DNA of 64,000 nt. Source: Trichomonas vaginalis G3 (taxonomy: Eukaryota; Parabasalia; Trichomonadida; Trichomonadidae). Below are positions 44,077 to 59,200 of the stretch, in pieces. Below the pieces are notes generated by a model. That model was given only the letters and a program-made list of their open reading frames with translations. It was not told where the DNA came from and did not search any database. The position numbers and the translations under genes were made by a program. Position 1 is the first letter of the stretch; each line of letters opens with the position of its first letter. The stretch covers positions 18,320,082-18,384,081 of the forward strand of contig NC_067207.1 in the NCBI RefSeq assembly GCF_026262505.1, written 5' to 3'.

Positions 44077-46960
44077 GCAACAGTGAGAGACTGATGCAAC
44101 AGTGTCTGACAGATGCAACAGTGTCTGAGAGATGCAACAGTGTCTGACAGATGCAACAGTGTCTATGAGATGCAACAGTGTCTGAGAGATGCAACAGTGT
44201 CTATGAGATGCAACAGTGTCTGATAGATGCAACAGTGTCTATGAGATGCAACAGTGTCTATGAGATGCAACAGTGTGTATGAGATGCAACAGTGTCTATG
44301 AGATGCAACAGTGTCTATGAGATGCAACAGTGTCTATGAGATGCAACAGTGTCTATGAGATGCAACAGTGTGTATGAGATGCAACAGTGTCTATGAGATG
44401 CAACAGTGTCTGACAGATGCAACAGTGTCTATGAGATGCAACAGTGTCTATGAGATGCAACAGTGTCTATGAGATGCAACAGTGTCTGACAGATGCAACA
44501 GTGTCTGACAGATGAAACAGTGTCTATGAGATGCAACAGTGTCTATGAGATGCAACAGTGTCTATGAGATGCAACAGTGTCTGACAGATGCAACAGTGTC
44601 TATGAGATGCAACAGTGTCTATGAGATGCAACAGTGTCTATGAGATGCAACAGTGTCTGACAGATGCAACAGTGTCTATGAGGTGCAACAGTGTCTGACA
44701 GATGCAACAGTGTCTGACAGATGCAACAGTGTCTATGAGATGCAACAGTGTCTATGAGATGCAACAGTGTCTATGAGATGCAACAGTGTCTATGAGATGC
44801 AACAGTGTCTGATAGATGCAACAGTGTCTGACAGATGCAACAGTGTCTATGAGATGCAACAGTGTCTGACAGATGAAACAGTGTCTATGAGATGCAACAG
44901 TGTCTATGAGATGCAACAGTGTCTATGAGATGCAACAGTGTAGACAGTGTCTATAGAGTGCAAGTGGTTGACAGATGCAAACCGAGGTGTCTGAGGCAAC
45001 CAGTAATCAACAGTGTTGCTTAAATGAGATGCAACAGTTGTCTATGAGGAGCACATTTCTGAGACACGTGTGTATTGAGATGCAAGCAGCATGCATGCAT
45101 ACAGATGTCAACAGTCTATGAGATGCAACAGTGTCTATGAGATGCACAGTGTCTGAGATGATACAGTGTCTGATAGATGCAACAGTGCTAGAGACTACAA
45201 CAAAGGTAGCATATAGATGCAACAGTGTCTATGAAATTTACAGTGTCTGACAGATGCCAACAGTGTCTATGATACAGTGTCTGCGACAAGACTGCAACAG
45301 TGTCTGACAGATGCAACAGTGTCCTGACAGTGAATGCAACAGGTGCTATGAGATGCAAACAGTGTCTATGAGATGCAACAGTGTCTGACAGATGAAGACA
45401 GTGTCTATGAGATGGCAACAGTGTGTCTATGAGATCAACAGTGCTCATGATAAATGCAACAGTGTCTGATAGATGCAACAGTGTCTATGAGATGCAACAA
45501 TCGTGTATGAGATGCAACAGTGTCTAATGAAATTTAAGCAGTGTCTGACAGATGTGCACAGTGCTAGGTGCGGTGCAACGTGTCTTGAGATGCACAGTGT
45601 CTGAATGCAACAGTGTTATGGATACAGTGTCTATGAGATGCAACAGTGTTCCTGATTAGTGGCAACAGTGTCTAATAGATGCAACAGTGTCTATGAGATG
45701 CAAACAATGTGTATGAGATGCAACAGTGTCTGATGAACATTAACAGTGTCTGAAGATGCCAACAGGTGTCTATGAGATGCAAAGTGTCTGACAGGATAGA
45801 GTGCACAGTGTCGTATGAGATTAGTGCAACCGTTGTCTGACAGAATGCACAACAGTGTCTGACAGATCGTTTACGAGATGCAACGTTTATGTGTTGATCA
45901 ACAGTGTCGACAGATGAAATTCTATAGATCAACAGTGTCTATGAGATGCAAATGTCTGATAGTGCAGTGTCTGTAGATGCAACAGTGATTGAGATGCAAC
46001 AATGTGTATGAGATGCAAACAGGTCTATGAAATTTAACAGTGTCTGACAGATGCAACAGTGTCTACGAGATGCAACAGTCTTTGAGATGCCAGTGTCTAT
46101 AGATGCAACAGTGTCTATGAGATGCAACAGTGTCTGATAGATGCAACAGTGTCTATTAAGATGGCAACAGTGTCTATGAGATGCACAATGTGTATGAGAT
46201 GCAACAGTGTCTATGAAATTTAACAGTGTCTGACAGATGCAACAGTGTCTATGAGATGCAACAGTGTCTGACAATGCAACAGTGTCTATGAGATGCAAAC
46301 AGTGTCTATAGTGTCAAACAGTGTCTGACAGATGCACACAGGTGTCTGACAGATGCAACAGTGTCTATGAGATGCAACAGTGTCTATGAGATGCAACAGT
46401 GTCTATGAGATGCAACAGTGTCTGACAGATGAAACAGTGTCTATGAGATGCAACAGTGTCTATGAGATGCAACAGTGTCTGATAGTATATGCAACATGTG
46501 CTGATAGATGCAACAGTGTCTATGAGATGCAACAATGTGATATGAGATCAACAGTGTCTACGAAATTTAAACAGTGTCTGACAGATGCAACAGTGTCTAT
46601 GAGATGCAACAGTGTCTGACAGATGCAACAGTGGTCGTATGAGATGCAACAGTGTCTAATGAGATTGCAACAGTGTCTGATAGATGCAACAGTGTCTATA
46701 GAGCAACATGTCTATGAGATGCAACATGTGCTAAGATCACAGTGTCGACAGATGCAACATGTCTATGAGATGCAACAGTGTCTATGAGAATGTAACAGTG
46801 TCTGACAGATGCAACAGTGTCTATGAGATGCAACAGTGTCTATGAGATGCAACAGTGTCTGAAAGACTGCAACAGTGTCTTGACAGATGCAAACAGACTG
46901 TCTATGAGATGCAAATATTATCTGTCACACATAACAATGTTCTGACAGATATATCTTTCT
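44077..46960. repeat. 19-bp satellite (ATGCAACAGTGTCT + ATGAG or GACAG), first block
   Basis: The unit is ATGCAACAGTGTCTATGAG or ATGCAACAGTGTCTGACAG, 19 bases. Up to about 44940 the copies are clean. Beyond that, single-base indels become frequent. Rarer variants recur: GATGAAACAGTGTCT after GACAG, and TATGAAATTTAACAGTGTCT. They hint at a higher-order repeat. Confidence 0.95.
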
Positions 46961-47257
46961 ATGATTCTAACCCTAATTACATTTTTCGTAGAAACCTATA
47001 TTTAAGATTTGCAATTAACACCCTTTTTTCTCTTCCAATAATGCACAAAACCAAGATTTGACATCAGATTTAAATCTCCATCAAGTCTGCTTTCCAAATC
47101 CGCTGTCAAAACTTGAATATCTCAATTAATTAATGATATTCAGATATTGCGAATAATCTTTAGGTAAAGAAGAAAATTTAGGTTGGAAAATCATATAAAA
47201 ATGTAGTTAGAGAGCAAAAATTATGTTTGAGTGATCTCCATGTCGTAGTGGATCTAG
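46961..47257. other. short unique segment between satellite and right arm
   Basis: AT-rich sequence with no gene or repeat. It closes the loop of the large inverted repeat. Confidence 0.5.
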
Positions 47258-50119
47258 ATGTTTGAGTGGCTTTAGATGTATGAGTGGTTTTCAATGTCAG
47301 TGTGGAGATCAAGATGTCTGGGAATAAAAGTAAGTCGTAGGTTAATATAAGTTTGATATTAATGTAAGTATGACTTAAAATTAAGTCTGAAGAAAGAAGT
47401 ATGACTTGAAATGTAAGTCTTGGAAGAAAGTAAGTCTGACTAGAAATGTAAGTCTCGACGAAAGTAAGTCTGACTAGAAATGTAAGTCTCGGACGAAAGT
47501 AAGTCTGACTAGAAATGTAAGTCTCGGACGAAAGTAAGTCTGACTTGAAATGGAAGTCTCGGACGAAAGTAAGTCTGACTTGAAATGTAAGTCTCGGACG
47601 AAAGTAAGTATAACTTGAAATGTAAGTCTCGGACGAAAGTAAGACTGACTTGAAATTAAGTCTGACTAGAAATGTAAGTCTCGACGAAAGTAAGTCTGAC
47701 TTGAAATGTAAGTCTCGGACGAAAGTAAGTCTGAATAGAAATGTAAGTCTCAGAACGAAAGTAAGTCTGACATGAAATGTAAGTCTGACTTGAAATGTAA
47801 GTATAACTTGAAGTAGCTGACTTGAAATGTAAGTCTCGACGAAGTAAGTCTGACATTGAAATGTAAGTCTCGGACGAAAGTAAGTCTGACTTGAAATTTA
47901 AAGTCTGACTTGAAATGTAAGTCTCGGACGAAAGTAAGTCTGACTTGAAATGTAAGTCTCGACGAAAAGTAAGACTGACTTGAAATAAGTCTGACTTGAA
48001 ATGTAAGTCTCGGACGAAAGTAAGTCTGAATAGAAATTAAGTCTCGACGAAAGTAAGTCTGACTTGAAATGTAAGTCTCGGACGAAAGTAAGTCTGACTT
48101 GAAATTTAGTCTGACTTGAAATGTAAGTCTCGGACGAAAGTAAGTCTGACTTGAAATGTAAGTCTCGGACGAAAGTAAGACTGACTTGAAATGAAAGTCT
48201 GACTTGAAATGTAAGTCTCGGACGAAAGTAAGACAGACTTGAAATGTAAGTCTCAGACGAAAGTAATCTGACTTGAAATGTAAGTCTCGGACGAAAGTAA
48301 GTCTGACTTGAAATTAAGTCTGACTTGAAATGTAAGTCTCGACAAAGTAAGTCTGACTTGAAATGTAAGTCTCGGACGAAGTAAGACAGATCTGAAATGA
48401 ATCTGACTTGAAATGTAAGTCTCGGACGAAAGTAAGTCTGACTTGAAATGTAAGTCGGACGAAAGTAAGTCTGACTTGAAATGTAAGTCTCGGACGAAAG
48501 TAAGTCTGACTTGAAATGTAAGTCTCGGACGAAAGTAAGTCTGACTTGAAATGTAAGTCTCGGACGAAAGTAAGTCTGACTTGAAATGTAAGTCTGACTA
48601 GAAATGTAAGTCTCGACGAAAGTAAGTCTGACTTGAAATGTAAGTTTCGGACGAAAGTAAGTCTGACTTGAAATGTAAGTCTGATTCTAAATGTAAGTTC
48701 TAGACTAAAGTAAGTCTGATTCTAAATATAAGTCTGATATTAAGATAAGTTTGTAACTAAAATTAAGTCTTATTCCAAAAGCAAATTTAATTGTATAATA
48801 AGTCTGGATCTAGAGTAAGCCTTAGTCTACAGCTATTCTGTGTCAAAAATAAGTCACGAACCATAGTAAGTTTCGGACTAGAGTATGTCTGTAATTCGAA
48901 TCATTCATATTCTTCAATTATCCCGCCAAAAAAATTATCGTCTTTTTATCATACCATAGTTTTTATCAATCTCGTTCTACTAAAAAACCTTTATATTGGT
49001 GATTTCTTTGTTAAACCCGTATTTTTTCATGTGAATCTTATTGTATAAACTCTAAAAGTTCAATTTCCGGTCGAAAAAAACTTGAAAACAATTTGTATTC
49101 GACGAGTTAAAGAGCTCTATTTATTCTAAATTTTCCAAAAAAATTAGATTTCGTTTTTTCGCTTCAAAAAATGTTGTTTTAAGTTTTAAAATTTGTAATT
49201 CAAAATTTTTTTGGAAAGATTTACGATTTTTTAATACTGCGCGAATGAGTTTTATTTTACATACTCTATTGATAAATCATATTTTTGTCGAGATATAACT
49301 TTTTTTTTAAAAAAATTATATGCAAAGAGTGTTATAGAATTCTAGAAGGTATAGTGCATAATTTGAAGTATACTATCAAATAAAGAAATTTTACAGTTTT
49401 TTAGTTTTATTTAGATTACGTTATTTTAGATGGCTTCGTCGAAAACAAAGCATGTCTGTTAAGTTTATTCTTAACATGGTAAATAAATGGCAACGAAGCC
49501 AGTGTACTGCGTCTTATGCCGTAGTTTTTGTTATCTTCATACTCAAATACAACAAATACAAATAGATTTATTACGAAAAAACGTATAAAACAAATGATAT
49601 ATTTATTTCTAGACAAGTTGACGAACATGTAGCGCAGCTGTATCGCTTTAGAGAACAATTCTTCCAACACCTACTCATTCAGTGAAAGATTTAAGAAGAA
49701 CTCTTACTCGACCTTAACTACCTACTCGCTTTGCTTGAACAATTCCCAACGAGGTTACTAATAGGTTGCAAGTCTTGTCAAAATGTAGTATGCAATACGT
49801 TGGGAAAAATAAGATATATACGAACAAACTACTACAGTCTAGCAACTAGTCTTTAAGTGTAATGTATTTTGCTACAAAGAGCTCATAACGAAGTCAAATT
49901 TTGCAATTTGATGTCAAAACTAGCTAGTTGTTGAATCAAATAGCGTTGTGACTTGTATACATCACGATCTTGTGGTATCAGAGCTGTACTGCTGCAGACT
50001 AATTCAACTAAACATGAGCAAGATTGGGATTTCTATTCTCTGGGGTGCGAGGCTCGTCCAAAGTTCAAGCAGCTACAGTGTTTTGGATCACCTAAAGAAC
50101 TTTGGGAATTCAGTTATCC
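47258..50119. repeat. right arm of large inverted repeat
   Basis: This is the inverse copy of 40816-43171. The outer match ends at ...CAGTTAT (50119), just before the assembly gap at 50151. The satellite stretch in this arm (47335-48745) is longer than in the left arm. Single-base deletions in GTCTCGGACGAAAG-type units are frequent, which looks like sequencing noise. Confidence 0.85.
47335..48745. repeat. 35-bp dimeric satellite, right arm (inverse orientation)
   Basis: Units of TGACTTGAAATGTAAGTC and TCGGACGAAAGTAAGTC alternate; they are the complements of the left-arm subunits. Many copies have lost a single G or A. Confidence 0.9.
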
Positions 50120-50150
50120 GTTACTACTCTTAAATTAAAGCGTAAGCACG

Positions 50151-50250
50151 NNNNNNNNNNNNNNNNNNNNNNNNNNNNNNNNNNNNNNNNNNNNNNNNNN
50201 NNNNNNNNNNNNNNNNNNNNNNNNNNNNNNNNNNNNNNNNNNNNNNNNNN
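50151..50250. other. assembly gap (100 N)
   Basis: Exactly 100 unknown bases separate the end of the right arm from the second satellite block. A fixed length of 100 is the usual placeholder for a gap of unknown size, so distance and order across it are not proven. Confidence 0.98.
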
Positions 50251-53200
50251 GACAGATGCCAACAGGGGTCTATGAGATGCACAGTGGTCTATGAGAGCAA
50301 CAGTGTTATGAGATGCAACATGTCTGAGATACACAGTGTCTATGAGACATGCACAGATGTTCTGAGCATGATGCACACAGTGTCTGACGAATGCACAGTG
50401 TCTGACAGATGAAACAGTGTCTATGAGATTGCAACAGCTGTCTATGAGATGCAACAGTGTCTGACAGATGCCAACAGTGTCTATGAGATGCAACAGTGTC
50501 TGGCAGAATGCAACAGTGTCTATGAGGTATGCAACAGTTGTCTGACTAGATGCAACAGTGTCTGAACAGATGCAACAGTGTCTATGAGATGCAACAGTGT
50601 CTGCTGAGATCACAGTGTCTATGAGATGCAACAGTGTCTGACAGATGCAACAGTGTCTGACAGATGAAACAGTGTCTATGAAGAACTGCAACAGTGTCTA
50701 TGAGATGCAACAGTGTCTGACAGATGCAACAGTGTCTATGAGATGCAAACATGTCTGAGATGCAACAGTGTCTATGAGATGCAACAGTGTCTATGAGATG
50801 CAACAGTGTCTGACAATGCAACAGTGTCTATGAGGTCTGCAACAGTCTGTCTGAAGATGCAACAGTGTCTCATGAGATGACAAGTGAGAATGACAGGAAA
50901 CAGTGTCTGACAGATGCAACAGTGTCTATGAGGTGCAACAGTGTCTGACAGATGCAACAGTGTCTGAGATGCAACAGTTCTGACGATGCAAACGTGTTCT
51001 AAGATGCACAGTGTCTGATAGATGCAACAGTGTCTGACAGATGCAACAGTGTCTATGAGATGCAACAGTGTCTGACAGATGAAACAGTGTCTATGAGATG
51101 CAACAGTGTCATATGAGATGCCAACGTGTTAAGATGCAACAGTGTCTTGAGATGCACAGTGTCTATGAGATGCAACAGTGTCTGACAGAGATGCAACAGT
51201 GTCTATGGAGATGCAAACAGTGTCTATGAGATGCAACAGTGTCTATGAGATGCAACAGTGTCTATGAGATGCAACAGTGTCTACAGATTGCAACAGTGTC
51301 TGAAGATTGCAACAGTGTCTGACAGATGAAACAGTGTCTATGAGATGCAACAGTGTCATATATGAGATTGCAACAGTGTCTGACAGATGCAACAGTGTCT
51401 ATGAGAACAGTGTCTGACAGATGCAACAGTGTCTGACCAGATGCAACAGTGTCTAAGATGCAACAGTGTCTATGAGATGCAACAGTGTCATGAGATGCAA
51501 CAGTGTCTATGAGATAACAGTGTCTATTAGATGCAACAGTGTCTATGAATGCAACAGTGTCAAGATGCACAGTGTACTGAAGATGCAACAGTGTCTGACA
51601 GATGCAACAGTGTCTATGAGATGCAACAGTGTCTATAGATGCAACAGTGTCTGACAGATGCAACAGTGTCTATGAGATGCAACAGTGTCTATGAGATGCA
51701 ACAGTGTCTATTGAGATGCAACAGTGTCTATGAGATGCAACAGTGTCTGACATTGTGCAACAGTGTCTGACAGATGCAACAGTTGTCTGAATGATGCAAC
51801 AGTGCTTGACAGATGCACAGTGCTCTATGAGATGCAACAGTGTCTATGAGATTAATGACAGTATGTCTATGAGATGCAACAGTGTCTATGAGATGCAACA
51901 GTGTCTGACAGATGCAAACAGTGTCTATGAGATGCAACAGTGTCTATGAGATGCAACAGTGTCATGAGATGCAACAGTGTCTGATAGATGCAACAGTGTC
52001 TGAAGATGGCAACAGTGTCTATGAGATGCAACAGTGTCTGACAGATGAAACAGTGTCTATGAGATGCAACAGTGTCTATGAGATGCAACATGTCGTGACA
52101 TGCATGCATGCAATGCAGCATCATGTCTGCAATGAAGTGTTCAGATGCAACAGTGGTCTATGAGATGCAACAGTGATCTGACAGATGCAAACAGTGTCTA
52201 TGAGATGCAACAGTGTCTTGAAGATGCAAACAGTTGTCTATGAGATGCACAGTGTCTAATGAATGCAACAGTGTCATGAGATGCACACAGTAGTCTATGA
52301 AGATGCAGACAACAGTGTCTGACAGCATGCAACAGTGTCTTTGAGATGCACAGTCGTCTGACAGTGCACAGTGTCTATGAAGTGCTAACAGTGTCTGACA
52401 GCATTGCAACAGGTGTCTATGAGATGCAACAGTGTCTATGAGATGCAACAGTGTCTATGAGATTGCAACAGTGTCTATGAGATGCAACAGTGCAGTGTCT
52501 GACAGATGCAACAGTGTTATGAGATGCAACAGTGTCATGAACAAGATGAAACGTGTCTATGAGATGCAACAGTGTCTAGAATGCAACGTGTCTATGAGAT
52601 GCAACAGTGTCTATCAGATGCAACAGTGTCTAGATAGATGCAACATGTGTCTGAATCAGTGCACAGTGTCATGAGATGCACAGTGTCTATAGATGCAACA
52701 GTGTCTGAAGATGCAACAGTTGTCTATGAGATGCAACATGTCTATGAGATGCAAACAGTGTTGATCTGGAGATCAACCAGTGTCTATGAGATGCAACAGT
52801 TGGTCTCTGACAGATGCAACAGTGTCTATGAGATGCAACAGTGTCTGACAGATGCAAACAGTGTCTAATGAGATGCACAGTTTGAAGACTGCAACAGTGT
52901 CGAAAGATGCAACGTGCTCTGAAAGATGCAACAGTGTCTGATAGATGCAACAGTGTCTGATAGATGGCAACAGTGTCTGAATAGATGCAAACAGTGTCTG
53001 ACAAGATGCCAAAGTGTCTAATGAGATGCAACAGTGTCTATCAGATGCAACAGTGTCTGACTAGATGCAATAGTGTCTATGAGATGCAACAAGTGTCTAT
53101 CAGATGCAACAGTGTCTGATAGATGCAAGTGGTCTGAAGACTGCAAACAGTGTCTATGAGATGCAACATGTATGAGATGCAACAGTGTGCTATGAAATTA

Positions 53201-56200
53201 TAAACAGTGTCTGACAGACTGCAACAGTGTCTATGAGGTGCAAGTGTCTGACAGATGCAACAGTGTTGACAGATGAACAGTGCTGAAAGATGCAACAGTG
53301 TCTATGAGATGCACAATGTTATGAGATGCACAGTGTCTTTATGAATTTAACAGTGTCTGACAAGATGCAACAGTGTCTATGAGTGCAACAGTGATCTGAC
53401 AAGATGCAACAGTGTCTGACAGATGCAATAGTGTCTGAAAGATCAACAGTGTCTATGAGATGCAACAGTGTCTATGAGATGCAATCAGTGTCTGACAGAT
53501 GCAACAGTGTCTATGAGAATGCACAAGTGTCTATTGAGATGCAACAGTGTCTGACAGATGCAACAGTTCTATGAGATGCAACAGTGTCTGACAGAATGCA
53601 ACGATGTCTATGAGATGCAACAGTTGTCTGAACAGATGCAACAGTGTCTGAAGATGCAACCAGTGTCTGAGATGAACAGTGTCTGATAGATGCAACAGTG
53701 TCTGATGAGATCGACAGAGGCAACAGTGTCTGACAGATCGCAACAGTGTCTATGAGATGCAACAGTGTCTGACAATGCAACAGTGTCTATGAGATGCAAC
53801 AGTGTCTATGAAAGATGCAACAGTGTCTTGAGATGCAACAATGGTCATGAGATGCAACAGTGTCTATGAAATTAACAGTGTCTGACAGATGCAACAGTGT
53901 CTATTGAGTCGCAACATGGTCTGACAGATGCAACAGTTGGTCTGACAGATGCAATAGTGTCTGAAAGACTTGCAACAGTGTCTATGAGATGCAACAGTGT
54001 AACTGACAGATGCAAACAGTGTCTATGAGATGCAACAGTGTCTATGAGATGCAATAGGTGTCTGACAGATCAACAGTGTCTATGAGATGCAACAGTGGTC
54101 TAATGACAGTGCTACAGTGTCTTATGAGATGCAACAGTGTCTGACAGATGCAACAGTGTTCTGAAGATGCAACAGTGTCTGAAAGATGCAACAGTGTCTT
54201 AGATAGATGCAACAAGCTGTCTGCAGTAGATGCAACAGTCGTCTGATAGATGCAACAGTGTCTGACAGATGCAACAGTGTCTATGAGATGCAACAGTGTC
54301 TATCAGATGCAACAGTGTCTGATAGATGCAACTAGTGTCTATGAGATGAACAGTGTCTATCAGATGCAACAGTGTCTGATGATGCAACAGTGTCTGATGA
54401 TGCAACAGTGTCTATGAGATGCAACAGATGTGTATGAGATGCAACAGTGTCTATGAAATTAAACAGTGTCTCAGATGGCAACAGTGTCTAAGGTGCAACA
54501 GTGCTGACAGATGCAAACAGTGTCTGACAGATGCAACAGTGTCTATGAGATTGCAACAGTGTCTGACAGATGAAACAGTGTCTATGAGAATGCAACAGAT
54601 GTCTGACAGATGCAAACAGTGTTCTATGAGATGTACAAACAGTGTCTATGAGGTGCAACAGTGTCCTGACAGATGCAACAGTGTTCTATGAGATTTGCAA
54701 CAGATGTCTATGAGAGCAACAGTGTCTATGAGATGCAACAGTGTCTATGAGATGCAACAGTGTCTGACTGAGATGAAACAGCTGTCTATGAGATGCAACA
54801 GTGTCTATAGATGCAACAGTGTCTGATAGATGCACATCTGTCTATGAGATGCAATTACAGTGTTATCAGGATTGCAAAAGGGATGCAAATGCCAAAAACT
54901 AGCTGGTCTATGAGATGCAACAGTGTCTATGAGAATGCAGCACGTGGTCTTGATGCAAAGGATGAACGTGTCTTATATGATGGCAATCAAGTGTCTGAAA
55001 GATGCAACAGTGTCTATGGATGAATAACTGCGAGACTAAGTGTTGATGCACAGAAAAGTGCTAGATGGCAATGCTACGTCTTGAGCAGCAACGTGTAGAC
55101 AACAGTGTCTAATGAGATGCAAAGTGTCTATGAGATGCGCAACAGTGTCTGACAGTGCAAACAAGTGTCCTATGAATGCAACAGGGTCTGACAGACTGCA
55201 ACAGTGTCTATATGAGATGCAACGTACAGTGTCTGACAGATGCAAACAGTTTCTAATGAGAATTGGCAACAAGTGCACTAAATGTCTTGAAGATGCAATA
55301 CAGGTGTCTGAAAGATACACTGGGTGTCTGAAAGATGCAACACGGTCTGGATAGAGCAACAGTGTCTGATAGTTGCCAACAGTGTCTGATAGATGCAACA
55401 GTGTTCTGACAGATGCAACAGATGTCTATGGAGATGCCAACAGATGTTCTTATGAGATGCACGTGTCTGATAGATGAATAGTGTCTGACAGATGCAAACA
55501 GTTCTATGCAGATGCAAACAATGTGTTTGAGAGCAACAGTGTTTCTATGAAATTTAACAGTGTCTGACAGCATGCAACAGTGTCTATGAGGTCAACAGTT
55601 GTCTGACAGACTGCAACAGTGTCTGACAGATTGCAACAGTGTCTGAAAGATGCAACAGATGTCTATGAGATGCACAATGGCATGAGATGCAACAGTGTCT
55701 CATGAAATTTAAAGTGTCTGACGGATGCAACAGGTCTGAGAGATGCAACAGTGTTCTGAACAGATGCAACAGTTGTCTTTATATGAGATCACCAGTGTCT
55801 GAGATCAACAGTTGTCTTATTGAGATGCAACGTGTCTGATAGATGCACAGTGTTCTATGAGATTGAACAGTGATCTATGAGATGCAACAAGTGTGTATGA
55901 AATGCAACAGTTGTCTATGAGACTGCAACAGTTGTCTAATGAGATGCAACAGTGTCTATGAGATGAACAGTGTTCTGACAGATGCAACAGTCTATGAGAT
56001 GCAAACAGTGTCTATGAGATGCAACAGTGTCTATGAGATGCAAACAGTGTGTTTGAGATAACCAGTGTCTATGAGATGCAACATTTTGTCTGAGAGATGC
56101 AACCAGTGTCTATTGAGATGCAACAGTTGTCTATGAGATGCAACAGTGTCTATGAGATTGCAACAGTGTCTGACAGTGCAACAGTGTTGACAGAGTTGAA

Positions 56201-59200
56201 AACAGTGTCTGACAGATGAAACAGTGTCTTATCGGATTGGCAACATGTGTCTATGAGATTCGCAACAGTGTCTGACAGATTGCAACAGTGTCTCTGAGAT
56301 GCCACAGTGTTCTTATGAGATGCAACAGTGTCTATGATTATGCAACAGTGTCTATTGAGATGCAACAGTGTTCTGACAGAATGCAACAGTGTCTATTGAG
56401 ATGCAACAGTGTCTGGACAGATGAACAGTGTCTGACAGCATGCAACAGATGTCTGACAGATGCAACAGTGGTCTATTGAGCATGCAACAGGCTGTTCTGA
56501 CAGATGAAACAGTGTCTATGAGATGCAACAGTGATCTATTGAGAATGCACAGTGTCTATGAGATGCAACAGATGTCTATGAGATGCAACAGTTGTATGAG
56601 ATGCCAACAGTGTCTATGGATGAACAGTTGTCTATTGAGATCGCAACCAAGTGTCTATGAGATGCAAAACAGGTGTCTGAGAGATCACAGTGTCTATGAG
56701 ATGCAACAGTGTCTGATAGATGCAAACAGTGGTCTATGAGATGCAACAGTGTCTATGAGATCGCAACAGTATGTGGTATGATGATGCAACAGTTCTTATG
56801 AGGATGAAACAGTGGTCTATGAGATGGCACAGTTTGTCTATTGAGTGCAACAGTGTCTGACTTGATGCAACAGTGAGTCTATGAGATGCAACAGTGTCTA
56901 TTGAGATGCTAACAGTGTCTATGAGATGCATACATGGTATGAGATGCAAACGTGTCTATGAGATGCACAGTGTCTATGGAGATGAAACAGTTGTCTATGA
57001 GATGCAACAGTGTCTTATGAGATGCAACAGTGGTTGTATGAGATGCAACCATTGTCTATGGATGGCAACAGTTGTCTGACAGATGAACAGTGTCTATGAG
57101 ATTGCAACAGTGTCTATATTGAGATGCAACAGTGTCTTATGAGATGCAACAGTGTCATGACAGATGCACAGTGTCTGAACAGATGAAACAGTGTCTGACA
57201 GTGAAACAGTGTCTATGAGATGCACAACAGTGTCTATAGATGCAAACGAGTGTCTGACAGATGCAACATGTCTATGAGATTGCACAGTGGTCTATGAGAT
57301 GCAACAAGTTGTTCTATGAGATGCACAGTAGTCTATGAGATTGCAACAGTGTCTGACAGATGCAACGTGTCTATGAGGATGCACAGTGTCTGACAGATGC
57401 AACAGTGGTCTGGACAGATGCAACATGTCTTATGGAGATTGCAACAGTGTCTATGAGATGCACGATGTTCTATGAGCATGCACCAGTGGTCTTTGAGATG
57501 CAAAACAGTGTCTGACATGATGCAACAGATGTCTATGAGATGCAAACAGTGTCTATTGAGATTGCAACAGTGTCTATGAGAGCAACGTGTCTGATAAGAT
57601 GCAACAGTGTCTGACAGATGCAACAGTGTCTATTGATGATGCAACAGTGTCTGAACAGCATGAAACAGTGTCTATGAGATGCAAACAGTGTTCTATGAGA
57701 TGCAAACCAGTGTCTATGAGATGCAACTCAAGTGTCTATGAGATGCAAAACAGTGGTCTGACAGATGCAACAGTGTCTATGAGATGCAATTAGTGTCTAT
57801 GAGATGCAAACAGTGTCTATTTGAGATGCGAACAGTTCTATGATTATGCAAAAACATGCTGAGGAGATGCCAACAGTGATCTGACAGATGCAACAGTTGT
57901 TTGACAGATGAAACAGTGTCTATTGGGAATTGGCGAAACAGTGTCTATGAGATGCACAGTGTCTTGAAGATTGCAACAGTCCTGTCTATGAGATGCAAAC
58001 AGTGTCTGACAAGATGCAACAGTGTCTATAGGTTGACAGTGTTCTGACAGATGCAACAGTGTCTGACAGATGCACAGTTCTAGAGGTGCAACAGTGTCTG
58101 ACAGATGCAACAGTGTCTGAGAGATTGGCACAGTTGTCTATGAGATGCAAAACCAGTGTCCTGACAGATTGGCAACGTGTCTATGATATGCAAAGTGTCT
58201 ATTGGAGATGCAACAGTGGTTATGAGATGCAACAGGATCTGACAGATGAACGTGTCTATGAGTATGCAACAGTGTCTATGAGAATGCAAACTAGTTGTCT
58301 GACTAGATGCAAACACGTGGTTATTGAGATGCAACAATTGTGTATAGATGCAACAAGTGTCATGAGATCAACAGTGTCTGACAGATGCAACAGTGGTCAT
58401 ATGAGGTTGCAACAGTGTCTGACAGATGCAACAGTGTCTATGAGATGCCAACAATGTGTTATGAGATGCACCAGTTGTCTATGAAATTTAACAGTGTTGT
58501 CTGACAGATGTGCAACAGTGTCTGATGAGGTTTTGCAACAGTGTCTGACAGATGCACAGTGAGATGAGATGCAACAGTGTCTGACATGAATGCAAACAGT
58601 GTCTATAGAAGCAACAGTGTCTATAGTGAAGGCAATGCAACAGTGTCTATGAGATGCACAGTGTCTGACAGATGAACATGGCAGAACAACAGTGTCTATG
58701 AGATGCAACAGTGTTCTGTCGTGCAAGTCTTAGATGCAACAGTGTCTATGAGATGCCATTTTTGCAACAGTGATTGAGATGCAACAGTGTCTATTGAGAT
58801 GCAACAGTGTCTATGAGATGCAACAGGTGTCTATGAGATGCAACAGTGTCTTATGAGATGCAAACAGTTTGACAGATGAAGATGTCAACAGTCAACAGTG
58901 TCTATGAAGGAATGCAACAGTGTACTATGAATGCAACAGTGTCTCATGAGATGCAACAGTTGTCATGCAGACTAAACAGTGGTCTATGATGAACGTTGCA
59001 ACACGATGTCTGAACAATGCGTGTCTGACAGATGACCAGTGTCTGATTTGAAATGCAACAGTGTCTATGAGATGCAACAGTTTCTAGATGCATCTGCAGA
59101 TGCAAGTTCTAGTGAACTGTCTATGAGATGCCAACAGCTGTGTATGAGATGCAACAGTGCTGACAGATGCAACAGTGTCTTGACGGTATTGCAACAGTTC

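Noticed and set aside
44077..46960. CRISPR-like array
   Set aside because: Units are contiguous with no unique spacers, and the organism is a eukaryote; it is a satellite.
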